From Planctomycetota bacterium (lineage in GTDB: Bacteria > Planctomycetota > UBA1135 > UBA2386), in NCBI GenBank assembly GCA_020851075.1, contig JADZDL010000475.1, positions 1 to 38,276 on the forward strand: a stretch of DNA of 38,276 nt, read 5' to 3'. Of the stretch, positions 29,291-36,229 are shown one piece after another (the stretch's first letter is position 1; every line of letters starts with the position of its first letter). Both the position numbers and the translations under genes were made by a program. The notes under the pieces were generated by a model. That model made no database searches, had not been told where the DNA came from, and was given only the letters and a program-made list of their open reading frames with translations.

Positions 29291-32008
29291 ATGTTTGACC
29301 GATTCATCCGATTGGCCAAGGCCAGGAAGGCCCTCCAGGAGCGGCGCTTCGAGGATGCGCTGCAGCTTGCCGCGGATCCCCTGATCGTGGGCGATCGCCG
29401 CGCCGAAGATGTGCGCACGGCCGCCCGTGGGCACGTCCTGGAGCGGGCGCGAAAGCGCCTTGCCGCCGGGGATCTCGATGCCGCTCGCCAGGACCTCGGT
29501 CGGTTGAAGGCCGGCGCGGGGAAGGCCGGCGGTGGTGATGCGGAGCTTTTGGGGTTTCTGCAGTCCATCGAGGCTGCGCATGCCGCCGAGCAGGCCGCTG
29601 TCGACCTTGCCCGCAAGAACTGCGAGGAGGCCCGCCGGCTGTTCTCACAAGGGGAACTGGGCGCGGCGGAAGCCGTGCTCGGATCCACGGAGCCTGCCCA
29701 CCTACGGACCGAGCGAGCGCAGTTGCGCCAGCGCATCGAAGAGGCTCGGAGGCTGTCAACCGAGCACCTTGTCCAGGTGCGAAGCCTGTTGGATCAAGGG
29801 GATGTGGAGGCCGCGATCGACCGTTTCAAGCGGGCCGTGGCGCTCGATCGCGAGGTCGTGACTGGGGCCCTGTCCGGAGCCATGTCCGGAGCAAGAGTGC
29901 AGAAGGACCTGCTTGCCGCAGCTGCCGCGAAGGCCGAGCACCGGGTCGCGGCTTGCTTGCAGGCCGGCGATCTCGAAGGGGCCATGGCCCGCTATCGCGA
30001 AGCGCTGGCGGCGTTGCCGGTGCTTGGGCGATCGGCTGCTGCGCGTGGGCTCGAAGCGAGCCTGCAGGAGGCCGTGCTCGAGGCGATGCGCGCCAGTTCG
30101 GAACTGGGCGAGGCGTTTGCCCTGGCACGCGCGGTGCGGGCCGCTGCCTTTGAGCCAGCGGAGCCGTTGGCGAGCCTCGTCGAGGCCCTGCTCTGCGCCG
30201 AGGGGCAACGTTCGGGCCAGGAACTGCAGCCGATGATGCAATTGCAGCAGGCCGCCAGTCGCGCGGGCGCGAAGGCGCTGGCTGCGGCCGCTGGGGCCTG
30301 CGTTCTGCGGGACCAGGTCCACCGCGACCAGATCGCAGAAGCGCGTGTTCGCCTGGCGGCCGGGGAACTCGACACCGCGCGGGCCATGTTGACCAAGGTG
30401 CTGGAGGATGATCCGTTGCACGACGCGGCGCGTCGGGATCTGGACCTCGTCGATCGTGGCATGGCGGACCTTGACCAACGCCTCGAAGGGGCCCGCAATG
30501 CGGCGCGCGGCGGGCGTCTGCGTGAGGCCTGCACCGTGGCGTTGACGCTCGTGGGGGGCGCCCGACTCGCGAAGGATGCCAAGGCGCTGGTCGCCGACGT
30601 TCGTGCGCGCATGGGGCTCGTCGATCGAGGTCTCGATGAAGTGCGCGTGGCGCTTCACGGGCGCGCGGCGGCGACGGCGGAAGGTGTTCGCCATTGCCTG
30701 CGTCGGCTCGAAGAGCTGGCCAAGGTGCAGTGTGATCACGAAGACCTGCCCAAGGTCACTGCCTCGGTGGTTGCCGAGATTGCCGCGTTGGAGGCCTGCG
30801 AGAAGGTCGACGCGGCGCTCGACCGGCAGGCGTTTGGCGAAGGCGTCACCTTGCTCGGCAGTTTGTTGGGCATGCGCGCGCAGCTGCTGGCCGAAGACCG
30901 GCTCGATGCGCGGTTGTTGCAGTTGCTCGATCGCGTGAGCCAGCATGCCGAACTGGCGCTCGCACGCGGCCAGCTCGCCGCCGTCGATCCGGTTGTGGAA
31001 CTGCTCTCGCGATCGGCGGGGCTGCGCGCGGAGTTCGCGCTGCGCAGCGAACGCCTGGCGCGGACGAGTGCCGCGCAGAAGGAGTCGGCCGCCGGTCTCG
31101 TGGCCACCGCGGAAGCGCAACTGCAGGCCGGCGACCTCGCCGAGGCCGAACGTCTCTGCGAGCTCGCCCAGCAGCAGTGGAGCGAAGGTGCGGCCGCCCG
31201 GTCGTTGGCCGAGCGCCTCGCTGACCTGCGTCGCCAGAGCGACGCGCTGGCCCGCGTCGAGAACCTCACGAAGGAGCGCGACTTCCACGGTGCGCACCAG
31301 AAACTCGCGGCATTGCCGCCTACCCCGGCCTTGCTGCGCACCCGGATCTTCGACATGAAGCAGAGTCTTGCTCGCGCCCAAGGTCTCGAAGGAGCGTTCC
31401 TGCTGCGCGTGGACGAAGGTGGCGAACACCTGGTCCTTCGCGGCGAGACGGTCTCCATCGGCAATGTCCGGCAGACCCGATCCGACCTGCCCCTGCTGGC
31501 CAACATCGCCGGGCGGCACGCCAGCATCCGTCGCAGCATGTCGTTCCATGGTGGCATGCAGGACACCGTCGTGGCCGAAGAAGGCGAGGTCCGGGTCGGT
31601 GGCAAGTTGGTGCAGAAGCACACCCTCAAGTCCGGCGACCGCATCCAGCTCGGGTCGGCCCTCTGGCTCGGCTACCAGCAGCCGAGCACCCGTTCGTTGT
31701 CGGGTGGGTTTGTGCTGCAGGGTGGGTTCCAGGTCGCTGGCACCGATCGCGTGCTACTCATGAAGGACCGCGGCCGCGACGGGCGGCTCCTCATTGGCCC
31801 GGGCAAGGATGTGCACGTGCGCGTGCCGAATGCCACGGGTGAGGTCGAGGTGTTTGCGGCGAACACGGGCCACATGCGGGTCGCGTGTGAGGCCGGGGGC
31901 AAGATCGATGGCGTGTCGTTCCGCGGCGAACACCCGATCGCGGCGGGGCAGCTGGTCGAGGCCGCGGGCATCACTTTTACGCTGCTGCCCTGGCGACCCG
32001 GCGCTTGA
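29291..32008 (+). CDS. Large helical-repeat protein with C-terminal FHA domain and a second FHA-like domain
   Basis: A 905-residue cytosolic protein with no TM segment or signal peptide. Residues 1 to about 690 are Ala/Leu/Arg-rich helical pairs of TPR-like type (for example FEDALQLAADPLIVG, QAGDLEGAMARYREALAALP, LAAGELDTARAMLTKVLEDDPLHDAARRDL). An FHA domain follows (about 698-800): VSIGNVRQTRSDLPLLANIAGRHASIRRS and VGGKLVQKHTLKSGDRIQLG. FHA domains bind phosphothreonine. The last hundred residues (DGRLLIGPGKDVHVRVPNATGEVEVF) look like a second, less typical FHA domain. I chose ATG 29291 over earlier in-frame starts that lie inside the upstream gene. The transmembrane kinase two genes downstream is an obvious source of phospho-ligand, by inference. 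A strong terminator hairpin follows. Confidence 0.85.
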   Translation: MFDRFIRLAKARKALQERRFEDALQLAADPLIVGDRRAEDVRTAARGHVLERARKRLAAGDLDAARQDLGRLKAGAGKAGGGDAELLGFLQSIEAAHAAEQAAVDLARKNCEEARRLFSQGELGAAEAVLGSTEPAHLRTERAQLRQRIEEARRLSTEHLVQVRSLLDQGDVEAAIDRFKRAVALDREVVTGALSGAMSGARVQKDLLAAAAAKAEHRVAACLQAGDLEGAMARYREALAALPVLGRSAAARGLEASLQEAVLEAMRASSELGEAFALARAVRAAAFEPAEPLASLVEALLCAEGQRSGQELQPMMQLQQAASRAGAKALAAAAGACVLRDQVHRDQIAEARVRLAAGELDTARAMLTKVLEDDPLHDAARRDLDLVDRGMADLDQRLEGARNAARGGRLREACTVALTLVGGARLAKDAKALVADVRARMGLVDRGLDEVRVALHGRAAATAEGVRHCLRRLEELAKVQCDHEDLPKVTASVVAEIAALEACEKVDAALDRQAFGEGVTLLGSLLGMRAQLLAEDRLDARLLQLLDRVSQHAELALARGQLAAVDPVVELLSRSAGLRAEFALRSERLARTSAAQKESAAGLVATAEAQLQAGDLAEAERLCELAQQQWSEGAAARSLAERLADLRRQSDALARVENLTKERDFHGAHQKLAALPPTPALLRTRIFDMKQSLARAQGLEGAFLLRVDEGGEHLVLRGETVSIGNVRQTRSDLPLLANIAGRHASIRRSMSFHGGMQDTVVAEEGEVRVGGKLVQKHTLKSGDRIQLGSALWLGYQQPSTRSLSGGFVLQGGFQVAGTDRVLLMKDRGRDGRLLIGPGKDVHVRVPNATGEVEVFAANTGHMRVACEAGGKIDGVSFRGEHPIAAGQLVEAAGITFTLLPWRPGA

Positions 32009-32031
32009 GGCCCCCGTTCCGGGGCGCCTTT
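32009..32031 (+). terminator. Terminator hairpin after the FHA gene
   Basis: GGC-CCCCG (32009-32016), loop TTC, CGGGG (32020-32024), one bulged C, GCC (32026-32028), then TTT. The stem starts at the base after the stop codon. It is the only hairpin in the window with a short T-run, so it separates the FHA gene from the kinase genes at least partly. Confidence 0.6.
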
Positions 32032-32091
32032 CGCGCGACCTGCGAATATCCAGGACCAAGCCCGTAACCGCGGGCTCACCAGGAGGTTCCC

Positions 32092-32673
32092 ATGCTCGCG
32101 CTGTTGCTCGCTGCTTGCCTGCCATTTGCCCCGCAACAACCTGTGACGACGTCGATTGCGGAAGCCGTCGTCGTTCGGGGGGATGCGGAATTGAGCCCCG
32201 CCGAGGCCTTGGTTTCGGCGAAGCGAAAAGCAGAGGAGCATGTGCGCGACCTCTGGCAGGACCGAGCCGAGCAGGCGTTCTCGGGCCGCCGGCCGTTCTG
32301 GCTGCCGGACCTGCTGGCGCGCGAGGCGATGCGCCGCTGGCTTGCGGAGTTGCCCATCGAACAGATGGCGACTTACGTGGACCGCGAAGACCGGCAGCGG
32401 GAGCACGAGTTCGGCAGCAGCTACCAGACGACGCTCTGGGTGGCCGAAGAACCGCGTCTGGTCGCCAACAGCGAGCGGCTGCTGCGCCGGGCGACGCAAC
32501 AGCTCGAGCGGGTGACAGCGGTGAAGTTCGGCGGCATCGTCGCTGGCTGGGCCGTGCTGGCCGTGGTGATCGGCTGGCTCGACCGCCTGTCGCGCGGCTA
32601 CATGACGGGGCGTCTGCGCCTTCTGGGTCTGCTCGGTGGAGTTGCTTTCCCCGCGCTGGCCTTCCTGCTGTAA
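32092..32673 (+). CDS. Membrane-anchored protein of unknown function preceding the kinase
   Basis: A 193-residue protein with a hydrophobic start (MLALLLAACLPFAP). LAAC would fit a lipobox, but the n-region is very short and uncharged, so lipidation is uncertain. A mostly helical, charged middle part follows (about 35-145; AEALVSAKRKAEEHVRDLWQDRAEQAF, FWLPDLLAREAMRRWLAELP). Two hydrophobic segments lie near the end (GGIVAGWAVLAVVIGWL and LLGLLGGVAFPALAFLL). I do not recognise the family. It has the best Shine-Dalgarno site in the window (AGGAGG at 32081-32086, five bases before the ATG). The kinase start lies only a few bases after its stop, so the two are probably co-expressed; an accessory or sensor role for the kinase is a guess. 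Confidence 0.78.
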   Translation: MLALLLAACLPFAPQQPVTTSIAEAVVVRGDAELSPAEALVSAKRKAEEHVRDLWQDRAEQAFSGRRPFWLPDLLAREAMRRWLAELPIEQMATYVDREDRQREHEFGSSYQTTLWVAEEPRLVANSERLLRRATQQLERVTAVKFGGIVAGWAVLAVVIGWLDRLSRGYMTGRLRLLGLLGGVAFPALAFLL

Positions 32674-32689
32674 CATCATGAGGCGCGTT

Positions 32690-34024
32690 ATGGAGGCTCC
32701 CCGCATCGACCCTGATTCCTCGACGCCGATGCGTGTGGACTGGGAAGCGTTCTATCGCAGCTACCGCAAGCCTGGTTACGTGCCAGGCTTCGAGATCATC
32801 AACAAGCTCGGCGGTGGCATGTTTGGCATGGTCTTCAAGGCCAGGAAGGAATCGATCGGCAAGGACTACGCGATCAAGTTCCTGAAGGTCGACGATGACA
32901 GCGTGCGCGATGCGGTCGCGCGCGAGCTCGACACCGTCCAGTTCTTTGCGCAGATCGACCACCCGAACCTCGTCTCGATCGAGGACAAGGGGCTGGTGGA
33001 TGGCATTCCGTACCTTGTGATGAGCTACGCGGGCCAGGAGACGCTGCAGAAGCGCCTCCAGGGGGGCAAACTCACGCGCGACGAAGCGCTGCGCATCTTC
33101 GTGCAGGCCGCGCGCGGGGTGCAGGCTCTGCACGATCACTCGCTCGTGCACTTCGACCTGAAGCCCGCCAACATCTTCTTGAAGGGGGATGTCGCGCGCG
33201 TCGGCGACTACGGCCTCAGCCAGCTCGTCTCGGAGTCGCGCAATTCGCTGAGCTTTGGCCGCGGCACGCCCTACTACATGGCGCCCGAGATGCTGCAGCG
33301 CCGGGGTGACGCGCGCAGCGACATCTACTCGCTCGGCATCGTGTTGTTTGAGTGCCTCTATGGCGAAGTGCCGTTCCGCGGCGATTCGGAATGGGAGGTG
33401 CTGCGCAAGCACGAGGTCGCCGAGCCGCCATTCCCGGCGTCGAGTCTGCCGGGCGATCGTGCGATCCTGTCGCGCTGCTTGCAGAAGAACCCGGCCGATC
33501 GGTTTGCGTCGGTTTCCGAACTGCTGCGTTCGCTGCATGCGCCGGCGGCGCTCGGCGAGAGTCTCGTCTTCGGAGCAGGCCAGCCAGGGCCTGGTCGTAC
33601 ACCGCGCCCGGCCGTGGCCGAGGTGCCGCCCGTTCGTGCCGAAGCCGCCCCAGCCCCCAGCGCTGGCCCTGATGCCGCCCGCGTGGCGCCGCCTCGGCCG
33701 ACGGTAGAGCCTGCCCTGGCGACCGAGGCGAATCGCGACCCTGCAGAAAGCCCGTACGGCATGCCGTGGCGCGAAGGCAAGGTCCGGCGCGGCCTCTTCG
33801 GCTTGTTCGTGCAGGGCATCTTCACGGTCCTCGAAGCCGCGATCTTCCTGCTGTTGTTGCCAGTGCGCGCCGTCGGTTCGTTTGCCGGACGCGGTTTCGT
33901 CTGGACCCTGCGGCTGCCCTTTCGCATCCTTGGCCTCGCGGCGCAACTGGTCGGTTTGCTGCTCGTCGCCGGCCTCGTCCTGCTCGCGGTCGTCACCGTT
34001 CTGCACCTGCTGGCCGCACTGTGA
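32690..34024 (+). CDS. Transmembrane Ser/Thr protein kinase, non-RD type
   Basis: A 444-residue Hanks-type kinase. The Gly loop is LGGGMFGMVFKAR (40-52), with catalytic Lys63 (YAIKF) and helix-C Glu79. The catalytic loop is HFDLKPAN with Asp156, Lys158 and Asn161, so the usual HRD Arg is Phe. The metal motif is DYG (173-175), and MAPEM closes the activation segment. The kinase domain ends near 285. A Pro/Ala-rich linker (290-360) leads to two or three hydrophobic segments (about 368-392 and 412-443) with basic flanks, so the N-terminal kinase is cytosolic and no large outside domain follows. I chose ATG 32690 with GAGG six bases upstream; ATG 32678 is possible. It is followed at 63 bases by the ECF gene, so sigma-factor control by phosphorylation is a reasonable hypothesis. 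Confidence 0.92.
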   Translation: MEAPRIDPDSSTPMRVDWEAFYRSYRKPGYVPGFEIINKLGGGMFGMVFKARKESIGKDYAIKFLKVDDDSVRDAVARELDTVQFFAQIDHPNLVSIEDKGLVDGIPYLVMSYAGQETLQKRLQGGKLTRDEALRIFVQAARGVQALHDHSLVHFDLKPANIFLKGDVARVGDYGLSQLVSESRNSLSFGRGTPYYMAPEMLQRRGDARSDIYSLGIVLFECLYGEVPFRGDSEWEVLRKHEVAEPPFPASSLPGDRAILSRCLQKNPADRFASVSELLRSLHAPAALGESLVFGAGQPGPGRTPRPAVAEVPPVRAEAAPAPSAGPDAARVAPPRPTVEPALATEANRDPAESPYGMPWREGKVRRGLFGLFVQGIFTVLEAAIFLLLLPVRAVGSFAGRGFVWTLRLPFRILGLAAQLVGLLLVAGLVLLAVVTVLHLLAAL

Positions 34025-34087
34025 GAGGCTGGTAGCTGTGAAGGGGCACGACATGGGCGCCACTTTCTGTATTGTGGAGTCCCTGTC

Positions 34088-34741
34088 ATGAGCGAACGAC
34101 GCCACGAGATTGCCCCTCTGCAAGCCATGGACGAAGGTGCCTGGGCCGCCCTTCAAGATGACTACTACCGGCGCATCTACTTCTATGTGAAGCGCTACGT
34201 CACCGACCATCAAACGGCCGAGGACCTGACGCAGGATGTGTTTCTCGGGGCTTTACGCGGCATCGCGACCTTCGACGCGAGTTACACGCTCGACCAGTTC
34301 CTGTTTGGCATCGCCAAGAATCGTGTCATCGACCACTACCGCAAGCACAAGATCACGCTGATCCCGAGCAAGGCGGACGAGGACGGCGAGCGCAGCCAGA
34401 TCTGGCTTGAGAACATGGCCCATGAGGCCACGCCGCAGCCAAAGGAGAAGGCCGTTCGCTCCGAGGACGGTGGGCGTCAGCGCGCGGTGCTCGTGCAGAT
34501 CCTGCGCGATCTTGTGGCCGAACTCTGGTCCGAAGGCGACTTCCAGAAACTCATGGTGCTCGAATACCTGTTTGTCGTCGGTGGCCGCAACAAGGACGCG
34601 GCCACGCGGTTTGGCATCGCGGATGAGAAGGCCGTGGCCGGGATCAAGTTCCGCGCCGTCGAGCGGTTGCGTGGCATGGCGCGGCAACGCGACCCGAACC
34701 ACTCCCTCTTCCTCGGCCTCTGGCAACCGGGGGCCCGATGA
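34088..34741 (+). CDS. ECF-type RNA polymerase sigma factor
   Basis: A 217-residue group 4 sigma factor. Region 2 is clear: YYRRIYFYVKRYVTDHQTAEDLTQDVFLGALRGIATFDASYTLDQFLFGIAKNRVIDHYRKHK. The acidic AEDLTQDVF contact is intact, unlike in the kinase-dependent Vibrio EcfP type, where these charges are reduced. A charged linker of about 50 residues follows. Region 4 (LMVLEYLFVVGGRNKDAATRFGIADEKAVAGIKFRAVERLRGMA) is recognisable but unusual. The stop overlaps the ATG of the zinc-finger protein (ATGA), the classical arrangement for a sigma and its anti-sigma. The kinase gene lies just upstream. Target promoters are unknown; I found no sequence here that clearly repeats as an ECF promoter. Confidence 0.92.
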   Translation: MSERRHEIAPLQAMDEGAWAALQDDYYRRIYFYVKRYVTDHQTAEDLTQDVFLGALRGIATFDASYTLDQFLFGIAKNRVIDHYRKHKITLIPSKADEDGERSQIWLENMAHEATPQPKEKAVRSEDGGRQRAVLVQILRDLVAELWSEGDFQKLMVLEYLFVVGGRNKDAATRFGIADEKAVAGIKFRAVERLRGMARQRDPNHSLFLGLWQPGAR

Positions 34742-35040
34742 GCGCCGCTGACGATGGCATCGATCCCCACCTCACCTTCACGGTGGCCACGGTGTGGCGC
34801 GAGAATCGCATTTCGTGCCCGCACCCCGATGTGCTGCAGAGCTGGTTGCAGGGTGGATTGCCCGGTGGGGCGGCGGACTTCGTGCAGTTCCACCTGAAGG
34901 ACAGCCAGTGCCCGTACTGCAATGCCGTGGTCGAGGACCTGCGGGCTCGCGAGGATCTCGCGAAGACGCCGGCCTTGGAGGATCTGCGCGATCGCCTGCT
35001 GCGCTCGACCGTGGCGGCGCTGCGGCGTACGCGCGCGTAG
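34738..35040 (+). CDS. Small zinc-finger protein, probable soluble anti-sigma factor
   Basis: A 100-residue protein with a putative zinc site like that of ZAS anti-sigma factors: Cys27 and His29 (ISCPHPDVLQSWLQGGLPGG), then His52 and the pair Cys58/Cys61 (FHLKDSQCPYCNAVVEDL). The spacing is HxxxxxCxxC rather than HxxxCxxC. No TM helix is present, so it would act in the cytosol. The C-terminal third is a charged helix (LEDLRDRLLRSTVAALRRTR). Its ATG overlaps the sigma-factor stop by four bases, which predicts coupled, roughly equal synthesis. The role as anti-sigma is inferred from position and the Cys/His motif. It might instead be an activator or a redox sensor. Confidence 0.82.
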   Translation: MSAADDGIDPHLTFTVATVWRENRISCPHPDVLQSWLQGGLPGGAADFVQFHLKDSQCPYCNAVVEDLRAREDLAKTPALEDLRDRLLRSTVAALRRTRA

Positions 35041-35069
35041 CGGTTCTCCGGGGGCGGCTGGGGGCTCAC

Positions 35070-35087
35070 TGGGGCCAGGTTGCCCCA
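35070..35087 (+). terminator. Small hairpin after the zinc-finger gene
   Basis: TGGGGC (35070-35075) pairs with GCCCCA (35082-35087) around CAGGTT, 30 bases past the stop. It is followed by AAA, not T, so it is a weak candidate for termination or processing within the cluster. Confidence 0.3.
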
Positions 35088-35180
35088 AAATCGTGAACCG
35101 GAGGCGAATAGTCGACCCGTTGGTGCGCAGAAGGGGGCTCGGAGCCAAACCCGGCCCGGATCCCTACCAACGGAATCGAA

Positions 35181-36017
35181 ATGATCTTCAAGACCTTCAA
35201 GATGGTGCTCCTGACCGGTGCGGTGCTCGGTGGGGCTGGTTTCCTGTTCCTCGGCACCGCGTTCCCCAGCTACGTCTCGACGATGGCGTCGTCGGTTCGG
35301 GAGAATGTGGTTGGCCAGATCCCGATCGAGCTCGAGCTCAAGCGCGCCGAGGGTCTGATCCGCCAGATCGACCCGCAGATCGCGACCTGCAAGCGCGACC
35401 TCGCCAATGCAGAAGTGGAACTCGATCGTCTGCAGGAGTCGGTCGGCCAGCTCGAGAAGGTGGCCGATGGCGAAGAGAAGAAGCTCAAGGTTGGCGCCCG
35501 CCTGCTCAGTGGTGACGGCACTTCCGAAGTGCAGCTCGCCGCGGACTTTGGCGCCCGCCGACGCGTGCAGGTCGACCTGCAGCGCACCAAGGACTCCTAC
35601 GTGAACAACGTGGCGATCCTGAAGGCCAAGCGCGCTCTCATCGATCGCCAGAGCAAGGCCGTCGATGCGGCAAAGCAACGCCTGATCGCGGTGCGTTCGG
35701 AACGTGAGGCGCTCGAAGACCAGGTGCGCGCGCTGAAGACCCAGCAACAGCAGGTAGAAGCGCTCGCGGCCAACAGCCAGCGGTTCGACCTCGACAGCAC
35801 GGCGCTGAGTCAGGCCAAGGAAGTGATCGCCACGGTGCGCAAGCGCCTGGACGTCGCCCAGCGCATGCTCGAGAACGACCTCGCGTTCCAGGGTGAAGAC
35901 CCGACGGCGGTGGTCGCCGACGAACGCAACGTCGTGAAGGAGATCGAGGAGCTGTTCGCGGGCAACGTCGCCAGCGGTCAGCTAATCGAGATCGACGTGC
36001 CGCAACGCAGCCGCTAG
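35181..36017 (+). CDS. Single-TM coiled-coil protein downstream of the ECF operon
   Basis: A 278-residue protein. One N-terminal TM helix (about 7-28, KMVLLTGAVLGGAGFLFLGTAF) is followed by a long, charged, heptad-like helical region: about 48-100 (PIELELKRAEGLIRQIDPQIATCKRDLANAEVELDRLQ) and 125-195, and a shorter helix near 208-235. The end is acidic and helical (VVKEIEELF). I do not recognise a named family; the layout resembles envelope-stress or scaffold proteins that oligomerise at the membrane. It follows the zinc-finger gene after 140 bases and may be part of the regulon or operon. ATG 35181 directly precedes the TM helix. No catalytic motif is visible. Confidence 0.8.
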   Translation: MIFKTFKMVLLTGAVLGGAGFLFLGTAFPSYVSTMASSVRENVVGQIPIELELKRAEGLIRQIDPQIATCKRDLANAEVELDRLQESVGQLEKVADGEEKKLKVGARLLSGDGTSEVQLAADFGARRRVQVDLQRTKDSYVNNVAILKAKRALIDRQSKAVDAAKQRLIAVRSEREALEDQVRALKTQQQQVEALAANSQRFDLDSTALSQAKEVIATVRKRLDVAQRMLENDLAFQGEDPTAVVADERNVVKEIEELFAGNVASGQLIEIDVPQRSR

Positions 36018-36100
36018 TCGCTGCGACGCGTCCCTCGGTGCGCCCGGCCAGGAGGTCGGGCGCTGTCATGTACAGCCCTTGCGGTGGGGCATTGCGGGCA

Positions 36101-36117
36101 GCGGGGCATGCCCCTGC
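36101..36117. repeat. Palindrome in the gap before the E1 gene
   Basis: GGGGCATGCCCC (36103-36114) is a perfect 12-base palindrome, with GC on each side pairing across a single bulged T. It lies in the 212-base gap between the coiled-coil gene and the E1 gene, about 115 bases before the E1 start. It could be an operator or a terminator stem. The rest of that gap shows no gene and no clear promoter. Confidence 0.4.
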
Positions 36118-36229
36118 GTCCCCGGTGGGGCCCGTCTACGCAGAAGAGCGACCCTGTGCCCCTTCAGGTGCGGCGTAGGCTTCGACGATTCCCCTTCGGG
36201 CTCGTCCTCGGCGAGTTCGCTACCGTCGC

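Noticed and set aside
29756..31621. A 621-codon minus-strand frame opposite the FHA gene
   Set aside because: It is antisense to the helical-repeat/FHA protein and has no recognisable motif.
34025..34087. Autoregulatory ECF promoter (GGAAC plus CGT type) before the sigma-factor gene
   Set aside because: No GGAAC-like -35 with a correctly spaced CGT-like -10 is present in the 63-base gap.
31754..34213. An 819-codon minus-strand frame across the FHA end, membrane protein and kinase
   Set aside because: It crosses three plus-strand genes with clear motifs and starts, and its translation has no domain pattern.
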